This document shows positions 42,085-51,463 of a stretch of DNA of 64,000 nt, piece by piece. Every line of letters starts with the position of its first letter. Position 1 is the first letter of the stretch. Made by a program: the position numbers and the translations under genes. The DNA comes from an uncultured Lentisphaerota bacterium. GTDB taxonomy: Bacteria > Verrucomicrobiota > Lentisphaeria > Victivallales > UBA1829. The stretch covers positions 1-64,000 of the forward strand of contig ONQZ01000013.1 in the NCBI GenBank assembly GCA_900320095.1, read 5' to 3'. Under the pieces are notes generated by a model, which made no database searches, was not told the origin of the DNA, and was given only the letters and a program-made list of their open reading frames with translations.

Positions 42085-44115
42085 ATGAAGATCACCAATT
42101 CCGCGCAGATCCGCAACTTCGTCGTCGCCGGTCACAACGGCTGCGGCAAAACCACGCTTTGCGACCTCATGCTGTTCAAGGCCGGCGCAGTCGACCGTCT
42201 CGGCTCCGTCGACGCCAAGACCAGCGTTTCCGACTTCACCCCCGACGAGCAGGACAAGCGTTCCAGCATCTACGCCTCGTTCATGCACTGCGACTGGAAG
42301 GACCACAAGCTCTTCCTGACCGACACTCCCGGCTACGGCGAGTTCGTCGGCGAGGTCATCTCCTCGTTCCGTTCCTGCGGCTTCGCCGTCATCGTCCTCG
42401 ACGCCGTCGACGGCATCCAGATCGGCACCACCCGCGCCTGGTCCTTCGCCCGCGACTTCCTCCTCCCGCGCATGGTCTTCGTGAACCGCCTCGATCGCGA
42501 GCGCGCCAGCTTCGACACCGTGCTGGAACACCTTCAGGAAGCCTACGGCAAGACCGTCTGCGTCCCGATGACCCTCCCCGTCGGCAAGGAAGGCAACTTC
42601 TCCAAGGTCATCAGTGTGCTGGACACCCCGGACAGCGAGATCCCGGCCGACATGAAGGACACCGTGGAAGAATACCGCACGATGCTGAAGGACGCCGCCG
42701 CGGAATCCGATGAAGCGCTCATGGAACGCTACCTCGAAGGCGAAGAGCTCACCGGCGAAGAGATCGCCAAGGGCCTCCACAAGGCCATCTTCTCCGGCAG
42801 CCTCGTCCCCGTGTTCGCCGGATCCACCGCCAAGGACCTCGGCGTCGCCGAACTCATGGACGGCGTCGTCTCCCTCATGCCGAACCCGCTCGAACGCGTC
42901 CGCAAGGCCGAAGACGGCACCGAGATCGTCCCCTCCGAAGACGGCCCCGCGGCCGCATACGTCTTCAAGAGCGCCCTCGACCCCTTCATCGGTCAGATGG
43001 CCTACCTCCGCGTACTCACCGGCAAGATCGGGTGCAACACCGATATGCTGAACCTCAGCAAGGGCACCAAGGAACGCGTCGGCCAGCTCGTCCTGCTCCA
43101 GGGCAAGAACCAGATCCCGGTCGAGGAAGTCTGCCCCGGCTGCATCGTCGGCGTCGCCAAACTCAAAGGCACCACCACCGGCGACACCCTCGGCGCGACC
43201 AAGGACAACCACGCCATGCCGCGCCAGGTCTATCCGAAGCCCGTCATCTCCTTCGCCCTTTACGCCACCAAGAGCGGCGACGAAGACAAGATCATCCAGG
43301 GTCTCCAGCGCCTCTCCGAATGCGACCCGACCCTCTACATCGAGCGCAACGACGAGACCCACGAATCCCTGCTCAAGGGCATGGGCGAACAGCACATCAA
43401 CATCGCCATCAAGAACCTCAAGGCGACCGCCAAGGTCGACGTCCGCCTCGAGCTCCCGAAGATCGCCTACCGCGAAACCATTCAGGGCCGCGGCGAGGCC
43501 GCCTACCGCCACAAAAAGCAATCCGGCGGTCACGGCCAGTTTGCCGAAGTGCATCTCCGCATGGAGCCCTTCGAGGGCGGCTATGAATTCGTCAACGCCA
43601 TCGTCGGCGGCGCCATCCCGAAGAACTTCATCCCCGCGGTCGAAAAGGGCATCCACGAGGCCATGGAACGCGGCCCGCTCGCCGGCTGCGTGGTCGAAAA
43701 CATGCGCGTGACCGTGTTCGACGGCAAGTACCACGAAGTCGACTCCTCCGAAATGGCGTTCAAGATCGCCACCCGCCGCGCCTTCAAGGACGCCATGGCG
43801 AAGTCCCGCCCCGCCCTGCTCGAGCCCATCATGGACATCAAGGTCATGATCCCCGACGCCTTCACCGGCGACGTCAACGGCGCGCTCAACCACAAGCGCG
43901 GCCGCATCCTCGGCATGAGCATGAAGGACGGTCTCCAGGTCCTCGAAGCCGAAGTCCCCGAAGCCGAAATCCAGAAGTTCGCCACCGAGCTCCGTTCCAT
44001 GACCCAGGGCCAGGGCTCCTACGAAGTCGATTTCGCGCGCTACGAGACCGTTCCGCCGAACGTCATGAACGACATCATCAGCAAGTTCCACGACGATTCC
44101 GACGAGGACGAATAA
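42085..44115 (+). CDS. Elongation factor G-like GTPase
   Basis: 676 aa, slightly shorter than EF-G. AAAGGAG lies upstream of the ATG at 42085. The G1 loop is GHNGCGKTT (residues 16-24) instead of AHIDAGKTT, G3 is DTPGYGEF, and G4 is NRLD (134-137) instead of NKMD. Domains II-V follow, with the domain IV segment KKQSGGHGQFAEVHLRMEP and domain V DVNGALNHKRGRILGM. These deviations fit the EF-G2/FusA2-like group rather than the main translocase. A specialised translation or recycling role is likely. Confidence 0.88.
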   Translation: MKITNSAQIRNFVVAGHNGCGKTTLCDLMLFKAGAVDRLGSVDAKTSVSDFTPDEQDKRSSIYASFMHCDWKDHKLFLTDTPGYGEFVGEVISSFRSCGFAVIVLDAVDGIQIGTTRAWSFARDFLLPRMVFVNRLDRERASFDTVLEHLQEAYGKTVCVPMTLPVGKEGNFSKVISVLDTPDSEIPADMKDTVEEYRTMLKDAAAESDEALMERYLEGEELTGEEIAKGLHKAIFSGSLVPVFAGSTAKDLGVAELMDGVVSLMPNPLERVRKAEDGTEIVPSEDGPAAAYVFKSALDPFIGQMAYLRVLTGKIGCNTDMLNLSKGTKERVGQLVLLQGKNQIPVEEVCPGCIVGVAKLKGTTTGDTLGATKDNHAMPRQVYPKPVISFALYATKSGDEDKIIQGLQRLSECDPTLYIERNDETHESLLKGMGEQHINIAIKNLKATAKVDVRLELPKIAYRETIQGRGEAAYRHKKQSGGHGQFAEVHLRMEPFEGGYEFVNAIVGGAIPKNFIPAVEKGIHEAMERGPLAGCVVENMRVTVFDGKYHEVDSSEMAFKIATRRAFKDAMAKSRPALLEPIMDIKVMIPDAFTGDVNGALNHKRGRILGMSMKDGLQVLEAEVPEAEIQKFATELRSMTQGQGSYEVDFARYETVPPNVMNDIISKFHDDSDEDE

Positions 44116-44146
44116 GCCGTTTTCGGTCAGTTCGAATGAACTTCAG

Positions 44147-44179
44147 CGCGTCCGGAGTTTCCGCCCCGGGCGCGTTTTT
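44147..44179 (+). terminator. Terminator after the EF-G-like gene
   Basis: CGCGTCCGG (44147-44155) pairs with CCGGGCGCG (44166-44174), followed by TTTTT. Confidence 0.75.
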
Positions 44180-44223
44180 CGTTTCGGCGTAACGTTAATA
44201 TCCTGATAAAAAAACCGAGGCTC

Positions 44224-44252
44224 TTGACTTTTGCAATCGCGAATAGTATATT
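44224..44252 (+). promoter_or_regulatory. Promoter for the GH95 glycosidase
   Basis: TTGACT (44224-44229), 17 nt, TATATT (44247-44252). Confidence 0.8.
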
Positions 44253-44297
44253 CTAGAGAAAAAGAGATATCCACCTCCTGAAAAAGGATTCCCGACC

Positions 44298-46661
44298 ATG
44301 AAAAAAACACTGCTCGCCGCGCTCGCATTCCTCGCCGCATTCTCGCTTGTCGCGAGTGACCTGATCTACCGCCCGAACAGACAGAAGAAAGACCTTCTGC
44401 TCCGGCAGGATGCGCCTGCAAAGGACTGGGAGTCGCAGTATTTCCCCATCGGCAACGGTTCGCTCGGGGCGATGCTCAACGGCGGAATCGCGGAGGACGA
44501 ACTTCAGCTGAACCTGGATTCGCTGTGGAGCGGCGACGGCAATCCGCCGAAAAACCCCAATCCCGACGCGAACTATGCGGAAATGGGCTGCTACCTGCCG
44601 CTCGGCACGCTGAAGGTGAAGTTCGACGGCATCGACGAATCCGAGGTGAAGGACTACAGCCGCGTGCTTGACATCGGCCAAGGCTTCCACACGGTCGAAT
44701 TCGAGGCGAAAGGCGGCAAACAGACCCGCACGGCATTCGCCAGCGCCGCCGGCCAGGCGGTCGTCTACCACGTCTCCTCCGAATCGCCCGTCTCCGGCCG
44801 CGTGGAGTACCGCGACGCCCGAGAGGGGATCACCGTGATTGAAGGCATCGTCTACGATGCGCCCGGCGACAGCGCCATCCTTTCCACCCGTACCACGAAA
44901 TACTACGCGGACGGCTTCGCCTTCTCCGGGATCATCCCGGAAGAGTTCAGGAAGACGGACGTGCCGGACCGCTACCCCGGCCGCAGGTTCGAGGAGGAGA
45001 ACGCCCTGAACTACGAGGTCCGGGCGCGGGTCGTCGCGGACGGCTGGCTCCGCACGGCGGAGGACGGCGTGGAGTTCAGGGACTGCCGCGAAATCACGGT
45101 CCTGTTCGCCGCGGAATCCGACTACAATCCGAAACTGGTGGAGTTCACCCGGGAAGAAAAGACGGCGAAGCTCGCCCTGCCGGACAAACGCATCGCCGAC
45201 GCCGCGAAGATGGGCTATGCCGAGCTCAAACGACGCAACAGCATCAATTTCAGTTTTTACATCAACAATGTGGCGCTCGACCTCGGCGGCGACCCGGAGC
45301 TGGAGAAGCTTACGCTTGCTCAGCGCGTGAAACGCTGCCGCGAGGGGAAATCCGACCCCGGACTGGTCGCGCTGATGTTCCAGTACGGACGCTATCTGCT
45401 GCTCTCGTCCAGCGCGCCCGGCACGCTCCCCGCGAACCTGCAGGGCATCTGGAACAACAGCAATTCGCCCGCCTGGCACAGCGACTACCACACGAATATC
45501 AACATCCAGATGAACTACTGGGGCGCGGAGCCCGCCGGGCTCGCCGAATGCCACGAGCCGCTGTTCGACTTCATGCTGGCCGCGATGCATATCGCGGCGA
45601 AAGACACCGAGACTGTCCTGGGCGAGGACAGCGGATTCACGTTCCGCACCAGCATGAACAGCTACGGCGCGGGCGGCTGGCGCTGGAACTGGCCGAGCGC
45701 GGCGTGGATCGCACAGCATTTCTACCGGCACTGGCAGTACGGCGCGGACCGGAAATTCCTGGAACAGAAGGCATGGCCATTCTATGAGGGCGTCGCGAAA
45801 TTCTGGTTCAAGCGCCTGAAGAAGCGCGCCGACGGCACGTATGTGGTCCCGCAGGGCTGGTCGCCCGAACACGGCCCGACCGAGGACGGCGTGACGCACG
45901 ACCAGCAGATCGTGGCGGAATTCTTCGACCAGTACCTGGACATCGCCCGCGAGCTCGAGATCGACAACGACGACACGAAACGCGCCGCAGAAATCCGCAA
46001 GAACCTGCTCGGGAACAAGATCGGCTCCTGGGGCCAGCTTCAGGAATGGGAGACCGACCGCGACAGGAAGGGCGACGACCACCGCCACACCTCGCACCTC
46101 TTCGCCGTCTACCCCGGCAGCTCCATTGACGCCGTGAAGACGCCGGAACTTTTCAAAGCCGCCCGTGTCGCGCTGGAGGGGCGCGCCCTGACCGGAGACG
46201 CGCGGCGGTCGTGGACCTGGCCCTGGCGCGCCGCATTGTGGGCGCGGCTCGGCAACGGAGAGAAAGCCGCCGAAATGGTCAACAGCCTGCTGCGCTACAA
46301 CACGCTCGAAAACCTCTTCACCACGCATCCGCCGTTCCAGATCGACGGCAACCTCGGGATCGTCGGCGCGATCTGCGAAATGCTCGTGCAGAACGATTCC
46401 GGCGGCGTCTTCGTGCTCCCGGTCGAGCTCCCCGACTGGCCAAACGGCTCGTTCCACGGTCTTCGCGTCCACGGCGGCGACTTGGTTTCGGCGGAGTGGA
46501 AGGACGGCCGCCTCGTCAAAATCGAATTCAAGGTCCGGCACGACGGCGAAATGAAGCTCCGCACGCGCACGCCGATGGTGTGGAACGGGCAGGAAGGCAC
46601 GTCGTTCACTATCCCGCTGAAGAAATGGAACGAAGTCGTCCTGACCGCCCCGGAACCGTAA
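44298..46661 (+). CDS. Secreted GH95 alpha-L-fucosidase/alpha-L-galactosidase
   Basis: 787 aa with a signal peptide (1-20). AKDWESQYFPIGNGSLGAML and LNLDSLWSGDG open the N-terminal beta domain; the (alpha/alpha)6 barrel has NLQGIWNNSNSPAWHSDYH and NINIQMNYWGAEP (Asn400, Asn402), GWSPEHGP (Glu524) and FQIDGNLG (Asp683), which align with the catalytic Asn, Asn, Glu and Asp of inverting GH95 enzymes. It would remove terminal 1,2-linked fucose or related sugars from mucin or plant glycans. AAGGA lies 9 nt before the ATG. A peptidase gene follows after 44 nt. Confidence 0.92.
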   Translation: MKKTLLAALAFLAAFSLVASDLIYRPNRQKKDLLLRQDAPAKDWESQYFPIGNGSLGAMLNGGIAEDELQLNLDSLWSGDGNPPKNPNPDANYAEMGCYLPLGTLKVKFDGIDESEVKDYSRVLDIGQGFHTVEFEAKGGKQTRTAFASAAGQAVVYHVSSESPVSGRVEYRDAREGITVIEGIVYDAPGDSAILSTRTTKYYADGFAFSGIIPEEFRKTDVPDRYPGRRFEEENALNYEVRARVVADGWLRTAEDGVEFRDCREITVLFAAESDYNPKLVEFTREEKTAKLALPDKRIADAAKMGYAELKRRNSINFSFYINNVALDLGGDPELEKLTLAQRVKRCREGKSDPGLVALMFQYGRYLLLSSSAPGTLPANLQGIWNNSNSPAWHSDYHTNINIQMNYWGAEPAGLAECHEPLFDFMLAAMHIAAKDTETVLGEDSGFTFRTSMNSYGAGGWRWNWPSAAWIAQHFYRHWQYGADRKFLEQKAWPFYEGVAKFWFKRLKKRADGTYVVPQGWSPEHGPTEDGVTHDQQIVAEFFDQYLDIARELEIDNDDTKRAAEIRKNLLGNKIGSWGQLQEWETDRDRKGDDHRHTSHLFAVYPGSSIDAVKTPELFKAARVALEGRALTGDARRSWTWPWRAALWARLGNGEKAAEMVNSLLRYNTLENLFTTHPPFQIDGNLGIVGAICEMLVQNDSGGVFVLPVELPDWPNGSFHGLRVHGGDLVSAEWKDGRLVKIEFKVRHDGEMKLRTRTPMVWNGQEGTSFTIPLKKWNEVVLTAPEP

Positions 46662-46705
46662 CAAACCTTATCACAATTGAACTTGAAAAAGGAGTTTCTT
46701 ATCTC

Positions 46706-47776
46706 ATGAACGATACCGTCGCCCTGCTCGAAACCCTCATCCGCACCCGCCCCGTCACGACCGACCCGGAACGCGTCAACGCCGCGACCGCCGTCATGCG
46801 CGACTACCTCGCATCGCGCGGCGTATTCTGCCGCACGGAGGAGTTCGCCGGGCGCAAAATCCTGTACGCTTCGAACCGCGAATCCGGCACCCCGGAGATC
46901 ATCCTGAACTCGCACATGGACGTGGTCCCGGCGCTGGAGGAACAGTTCGAGCCGGTGATCCGCGACGGCATCCTGTACGGACGCGGAGCGTGCGACTGCC
47001 TCGGCAACGCGGTCTGCCTGACCGAAATCCTGCTGAAGTCGAACGTACACGTCGCGGCGGTGTTCTCCGCCGACGAGGAGACCGGCGGCAGGACCACGAA
47101 GCACATGGTCGACCTCGGCTACACCGCGAAACACGCCGTCCTGATCCTGGATTCCGGCGACGATCCGACCATCATCTACGAACAGAAGGGCATCCTGATC
47201 GTTCACCTGACCGCGAAGGGGCGCGACGGCCACGCGGCGTACCCGTGGAAATGCGAAAACCCGATCGACAAGCTCATGGCCGGGTACGCGAAGTTCCGCG
47301 CGAAATGGCAGAACCCGACTTCGGACACCGACTGGCGGAACAGCATGTCCGCGTGCATGATGTCCGCCGGGACCGCGCCGAACCAGATCCCCGGCGAAGC
47401 GACCATGACCATCAATTTCCGCCTCGTGGACGCGGCGTCGCGCGAGATCATCCTGCGCGACCTGGCGGAGACCACCGGCTGCGAGATCACGCTCGGCGAA
47501 GACATCCCGCCCGTGACGTTCGACAAGGACGATCCGGTGTTCCTCCTGCTCCAGCGCGTGCTCTCCGACGAGGTCAAGGGCGGACAGGAGATCCCGCTGG
47601 CGCGGATTTGCGGCGCGACCGATTCGCGTCACTGGAGCAGGCTCGGGATCCCCGTCCCCGTGCTTGGCGTGCGCGGCGGCAACGAACATTCCGCGGGCGA
47701 GTACGTGGAGCTGGATTCCATCGGGCGCTACGCGGACGGCATCGTGAAGTTCGCGGACAAGCTCGCGGCGAAGTAA
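46706..47776 (+). CDS. M20-family metallopeptidase/deacylase
   Basis: 356 aa. AAGGAG lies 10 nt before the ATG. Zinc-site residues: NSHMDVVP, GRGACDCLG, SADEETGG, LDSGDDP and GGNEHSAGEYV. The lid domain starts near HLTAKGRDGHAAYPWK. This is the ArgE/DapE/carboxypeptidase group; the precise substrate (dipeptide, N-acetylated amino acid) cannot be read. It probably shares the GH95 transcript and ends at a bidirectional-looking hairpin. Confidence 0.88.
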   Translation: MNDTVALLETLIRTRPVTTDPERVNAATAVMRDYLASRGVFCRTEEFAGRKILYASNRESGTPEIILNSHMDVVPALEEQFEPVIRDGILYGRGACDCLGNAVCLTEILLKSNVHVAAVFSADEETGGRTTKHMVDLGYTAKHAVLILDSGDDPTIIYEQKGILIVHLTAKGRDGHAAYPWKCENPIDKLMAGYAKFRAKWQNPTSDTDWRNSMSACMMSAGTAPNQIPGEATMTINFRLVDAASREIILRDLAETTGCEITLGEDIPPVTFDKDDPVFLLLQRVLSDEVKGGQEIPLARICGATDSRHWSRLGIPVPVLGVRGGNEHSAGEYVELDSIGRYADGIVKFADKLAAK

Positions 47777-47806
47777 AACCGCATCTCAGAACAAAGGTAA
47801 AAAGAA

Positions 47807-47845
47807 CGGGCGCGTCTCTGAAACCGGAGGCGCGCCCGATGTTTT
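47807..47845. terminator. Terminator between convergent genes
   Basis: CGGGCGCG (47807-47814) pairs with CGCGCCCG (47831-47838), followed on the plus strand by GATGTTTTT. It separates the M20 gene from the convergent tyrA. Confidence 0.7.
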
Positions 47846-47864
47846 TGAGTTTGATGCAGGCGGT

Positions 47865-48743
47865 TTATTTGTTCCGCATGTGCTTCACGAGCCAGGCGTC
47901 GCGGAGTTCCTTCCCGCGGGCGAATTCGCGCTGGAAGGCATCGTAGTCGCCGGAGGCGATCTCGCCGCGCAGGACGTCGAGCTTCTTCTGGAAGTTGTCG
48001 AGCGCGGTCAGGATGGCGGGCGTATTGAACTCGATGATCTCGCGCCACATGACCGGGTTGCTGGACGCGATTCGGCTGGTGTCGCGGAACCCGCCCGCGC
48101 AGCCGGCGTCGCGGAGCATCTTTTCGCGCGGGTCCTCGCTGCCGAGGATGGTGAGCGCGAGCGCGGAAGCCACGATGTGCTGGACATGGCTGGTGTGCGC
48201 CACGAGGTCGTCGTGCTCCTTCGGGTCGATGCGGATCACGTTCGTCTTCACCGCGCGCCAGAACCCGGCGACGGTCTCGACGTCCGCGTCTGTGGCGTTC
48301 GAGGAGGGGCAGAGGAAGACGTCCGCGCCGCGGAACATCGTGGGGAACGCGTGGACGTGCCCGGAATATTCGGTACCGGCCATCGGGTGCCCGCCGACGA
48401 ACACGACGCCGCGCGGCACCACGGTGCGCTCCGCGACGTTCAGGATCGCGCCCTTCACGCTGCCCATGTCCGTCACGACGGCGCCCGGTCGCCAGAGGTG
48501 CGCGTAGTCGGTGAGGTACCGGACGATGACGGGGAGCGGGAGCGACAGGAACGTGACGTCGGCCTGGGGGATGACCTCGGCGGGATCGGCCGAGGCGAAG
48601 TCCGCCGCGTGCGATTCGATCGCCCATTCGCGGGCGGCGGCGCTGCGCGTGCAGCAGAGACGGCGGATGCCGGGCACGCTGTCGAGCGCGAGCCCGAAGG
48701 ACGCGCCGAGGAGGCCGAAGCCGATGATCGCGACGTTCGTCAT
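47865..48743 (-). CDS. tyrA: Prephenate dehydrogenase-type TyrA protein
   Basis: 292 aa from the ATG at 48743. An N-terminal Rossmann motif GFGLLGASFG, then SLPLPVIVRYL, DMGSVKG, GGHPMAGTEYSG (substrate-binding His) and LVAHTSHVQHIVASAL are TyrA features. It oxidises prephenate or arogenate for tyrosine. No ACT domain is present. An alternative start 24 nt upstream overlaps the cupin gene. Together with the cupin it forms a two-gene unit behind its own promoter. Confidence 0.9.
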   Translation of the reverse strand: MTNVAIIGFGLLGASFGLALDSVPGIRRLCCTRSAAAREWAIESHAADFASADPAEVIPQADVTFLSLPLPVIVRYLTDYAHLWRPGAVVTDMGSVKGAILNVAERTVVPRGVVFVGGHPMAGTEYSGHVHAFPTMFRGADVFLCPSSNATDADVETVAGFWRAVKTNVIRIDPKEHDDLVAHTSHVQHIVASALALTILGSEDPREKMLRDAGCAGGFRDTSRIASSNPVMWREIIEFNTPAILTALDNFQKKLDVLRGEIASGDYDAFQREFARGKELRDAWLVKHMRNK

Positions 48744-48753
48744 GCCGGAAGGG

Positions 48754-49113
48754 TCATTCGTTGACATAGCGGACGATGCATGCCAGGATTTCGAGCGTAT
48801 CGGTGCCTTCGCAGGCCACGGAGTGCCCCTCGCCGGACCGCGTGATGACGGAGTCCCCGGCAGACGCGACGACCTCGGTGCCGTTGTCGTCGATGCGCGC
48901 CTGGCCCGCGAGGATGTAGAAGATCTCCTCCTCGTTTTCGTGGACGTGCCACCCGATGGAGCATCCGGGCTGGAGGACCAGGCGGGAGAACATGCGTGCC
49001 GGGGAGCCCATTTCAGAGCCCGGCTTCCAGATGTGTTCGATGGTAACGGAGCCGTCGCCGCCGCGCATGGCGGTGCGGACTTCGGACGAGAAAGCGGCAT
49101 GCTGTCTGAACAT
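48754..49113 (-). CDS. Small cupin-domain protein
   Basis: 119 aa. Cupin motif 1 GWHVHENEEEIFYILAG and motif 2 near GEGHSVACEG give a single beta-barrel with likely metal ligands (two His, Glu, His). AAGGA precedes the ATG at 49113. Such stand-alone cupins range from isomerases to regulators. It ends 10 nt before tyrA, which suggests some link to aromatic or sugar metabolism; this is not demonstrated. Confidence 0.85.
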   Translation of the reverse strand: MFRQHAAFSSEVRTAMRGGDGSVTIEHIWKPGSEMGSPARMFSRLVLQPGCSIGWHVHENEEEIFYILAGQARIDDNGTEVVASAGDSVITRSGEGHSVACEGTDTLEILACIVRYVNE

Positions 49114-49165
49114 GGCGGAATCCTTGGAGGTTGTGGGGAGGGTTACAGGAAGAATGCAACGTAAA

Positions 49166-49194
49166 ACTATAGCACGGAAAGAAGGCGATTCCAA
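49166..49194 (-). promoter_or_regulatory. Promoter for cupin-tyrA
   Basis: Minus strand: TTGGAA (49189-49194), 17 nt, TATAGT (49166-49171). Confidence 0.75.
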
Positions 49195-49256
49195 ACGGAA
49201 AACGGAAAAAAACGCGCAAAAGGACGAAAAAACAGCGGAAAAAAACGCGGAACGGC

Positions 49257-49285
49257 TTGAAAGTTGTGTTTTTGCGTGATAGATT
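49257..49285 (+). promoter_or_regulatory. Promoter for the secreted 227-aa protein and folB
   Basis: TTGAAA (49257-49262), 17 nt, TAGATT (49280-49285), divergent from the cupin promoter. Confidence 0.65.
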
Positions 49286-49355
49286 ATTATGATTACGGCA
49301 TCCAAACTGTCTGTTTCCGGCAGACGCAAATCATCCGGACTGAAAGGAATCCAGC

Positions 49356-50039
49356 ATGTTCAAGCATATCGCAGTCATCGCCGCCGCCATGCTCGTCTCC
49401 CTCACGGCATTCGCGGGCAAACCCTATTCCGTGCTCGTTTTCGACGACCTCTCCCGCCCCGTGTCCTCCGACCAGCAGGACAACCGCACGACATCGCTCC
49501 TGATCGAATACCTGAAGTCCGAGCTCGTCACGCACTCCCAGATCGCGCTGTGCAACGCGGACACCGTGGAAAAGACCATGAAGGATTTCCGCCTCAAGCA
49601 CAAGCTCGGCACCAACCTCACGGAAACCGAGATCAAGGACATCCTCGCCAGCGCCAAGGGTGACTTCCTGGTGTTCCTCTCCATCAATCCGGGAAAGGAT
49701 AAAAACAAGGAAGAGAAGGACGTCACCGTGAACGTGTATGACAAGACCGGCAAGAAATACGATCCGCTGGCCGTGCCCATCACCTCCATCCGCGAGAGCG
49801 AACTGCCCGCGGTCATCCTCGCCACCAGCATCGCCCGCCTCATCCGCGGCGAAAGCGAAGTGGACCGCCTCTCCTTCGAGCGTGAAAAACAGATCATCGC
49901 CGAAAGCGCCGAGGACCGCGCCCGCGAAGCCGCCGAAAACAAGGAAAAGGCCGAGACGCGCGCCCGCGAAATCCAGCTCCGCGAGGAAGCCGCGAAGCAG
50001 CAGTACGAGGACATCACGAAGAAAGACGGGACGAAATAA
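49356..50039 (+). CDS. Secreted protein of unknown function
   Basis: 227 aa. Signal peptide 1-20 (cleavage at AFAGK). Residues about 22-160 look like an alpha/beta domain (YSVLVFDDLSRPV, LLIEYLKSELV, GDFLVFLSINPGKDK), somewhat like CsgG/LpoB-type secretion and lipoprotein folds, though I cannot assign it. From about 170 to the end it is a charged helical, coiled-coil tail (SAEDRAREAAENKEKAETRA). folB follows after 15 nt, probably by chance of packing rather than function. Confidence 0.7.
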   Translation: MFKHIAVIAAAMLVSLTAFAGKPYSVLVFDDLSRPVSSDQQDNRTTSLLIEYLKSELVTHSQIALCNADTVEKTMKDFRLKHKLGTNLTETEIKDILASAKGDFLVFLSINPGKDKNKEEKDVTVNVYDKTGKKYDPLAVPITSIRESELPAVILATSIARLIRGESEVDRLSFEREKQIIAESAEDRAREAAENKEKAETRAREIQLREEAAKQQYEDITKKDGTK

Positions 50040-50054
50040 CCGTCTTCCCTCCGA

Positions 50055-50411
50055 ATGGACAAGATCATCCTGAAAGGTCTGCCCGTCGGCTGCGTGATCG
50101 GGACGCTCCCCGAAGAACGCACCGCGCCGCAGGCCCTTTTCTTCGACCTCGAACTGTACGGGGATTTCTCGCGCGCCGGACGGACCGACGACCTCAACGA
50201 CGCCGTCGACTACACCGCGGTCGAACGCTGCGTGAAGGACTACGCCGCCGGAACGTCGTTCCGTCTGCTCGAACGCCTCGCGTACGCGTGCGCGGAAAAG
50301 CTGCTGGCGGAGTTCCCGCTCCTCGACCGGATCACGCTCAGGATCCGCAAGCCGGACGCCCCGGTGGAATCGGACAGCGTCGAGCTGGAAGTCACGCTCG
50401 GCCGCGCCTGA
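50055..50411 (+). CDS. folB: Dihydroneopterin aldolase
   Basis: 118 aa, normal length. DKIILKGLPVGCVIGTLPEER, the DLNDAVDYTAVERCVKD segment and SFRLLERLAYACAEKLLAEF are the FolB pattern, with Glu and Lys-like residues of the active site. It splits dihydroneopterin to hydroxymethyl-dihydropterin in folate synthesis, and can epimerise it. A bidirectional terminator follows. Confidence 0.9.
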   Translation: MDKIILKGLPVGCVIGTLPEERTAPQALFFDLELYGDFSRAGRTDDLNDAVDYTAVERCVKDYAAGTSFRLLERLAYACAEKLLAEFPLLDRITLRIRKPDAPVESDSVELEVTLGRA

Positions 50412-50437
50412 TCCTCCGCACAAAACACTGACGACAT

Positions 50438-50474
50438 AAAACTCCGCACGGTTTCATGCCATGCGGAGTTTTTT
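50438..50474. terminator. Bidirectional terminator
   Basis: AAACTCCGCA pairs with TGCGGAGTTT around a 13-nt loop, with T runs on both strands. It serves folB (+) and tonB (-). Confidence 0.88.
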
Positions 50475-50497
50475 CGTATTTGGGAAATGAGGTCCGG

Positions 50498-51463
50498 TCA
50501 GCGGATTTCGAGCGTGACGGGGATCGTTGCGGCCTGAGGCGGGACCGGGGCGACCTTCAGGTCCTTGAGCAGGACCTCGACCGCGGCGTCGATCGCCTTG
50601 TTGCCGGACTTGCTGACGACAACGGCTTTCGTGATGCGGCCGTCCTTCGCGATCGTGAGGTGGATGGTCGGCCAGTTGGCGACCTTTCCGCTGAGCTCGA
50701 CGCTGGACGGGGAAACGGCGTTCCATTTCGGGCGGATGTACGCATTCAGCGTTTCGTAGTAGGCGCGCATCTCCTTGGTCGCGAGAATGCCCTGCTGTCC
50801 GGGGTTCGTGGTGCCGAAACGGCCCTGTTCACCGGCGGCGGCGCGGATGTCGGCGATGAGGTCCTGACGCGCCCTGGCGTCAGCTTTCGCTCTCGCCTCG
50901 GCGGCCTCGCGCGCCCTGCGTTCGGCTTCGATCTGAGCCTGCGTCTTGGTGGTGTTTTTGGGCTTGATGATGTCTTCCGGCTTCAGCAGATTCGACTTCG
51001 GAGGATCCTGTTTCGTCTGCGTCTTCGGCGGATCGTTCTTCGGAGGCTTGACGTTCGTTTTCGTGTCGGTCTTCGGTTTCGGCGGCGGCTCCTCGACAGG
51101 CTTTTTCGTGTCGGTCTTCGGTTTCGGCGGCGGATTCTCGACCTTCGGCGTCGGAGGCGGAATATCCGGCGGCAGGTCGTCGACCTTCTGCGGATCGGGA
51201 GGAAGATCCAGCACAGGCTCCGGCTCGGACGTTTTGGGCTCGGGCACGTCGGCGACCGCTCCGGCGTCCGGGGAATCCCCGAGGGGCAGATCGGCGAGTC
51301 CGACCTTCATCACGATGAGCGGCGGCTCGAAGAAGTCCGTGAGCGAGGAATAGATGAGCGGGACGGCGAGGAGGCCGACGTGCATCAGGAGCACGCCGGT
51401 GAGGATCGCCCGCGCCCGTTTCGGGTTGAAATAAGGATCTTTGCCGTTGAATTGCCCGCCCAT
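50498..51463 (-). CDS. TonB/TolA-type energy transducer
   Basis: 321 aa. One membrane helix (about 20-40), then a long Pro/Lys/Asp-rich linker with PPPKPKTDTKK repeats (about 75-170), an Ala/Arg helix (AERRAREAAEARAKADARAR) and a C-terminal domain with YIRPKWNAVSP and LTIAKDGRITKAVVVSKSGN, the TonB/TolA C-terminal fold. It reaches across the periplasm and passes energy from the TolQR motor to the outer membrane. The start overlaps the tolR stop by 1 nt. The mixture of a TonB-like linker and a TolA-like helix leaves the choice between the two open. Confidence 0.9.
   Translation of the reverse strand: MGGQFNGKDPYFNPKRARAILTGVLLMHVGLLAVPLIYSSLTDFFEPPLIVMKVGLADLPLGDSPDAGAVADVPEPKTSEPEPVLDLPPDPQKVDDLPPDIPPPTPKVENPPPKPKTDTKKPVEEPPPKPKTDTKTNVKPPKNDPPKTQTKQDPPKSNLLKPEDIIKPKNTTKTQAQIEAERRAREAAEARAKADARARQDLIADIRAAAGEQGRFGTTNPGQQGILATKEMRAYYETLNAYIRPKWNAVSPSSVELSGKVANWPTIHLTIAKDGRITKAVVVSKSGNKAIDAAVEVLLKDLKVAPVPPQAATIPVTLEIR

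Noticed and set aside
42061-44091. 676-codon minus-strand open frame opposite the EF-G-like gene
   Set aside because: Same reason: EF-G domains on the plus strand are unmistakable.
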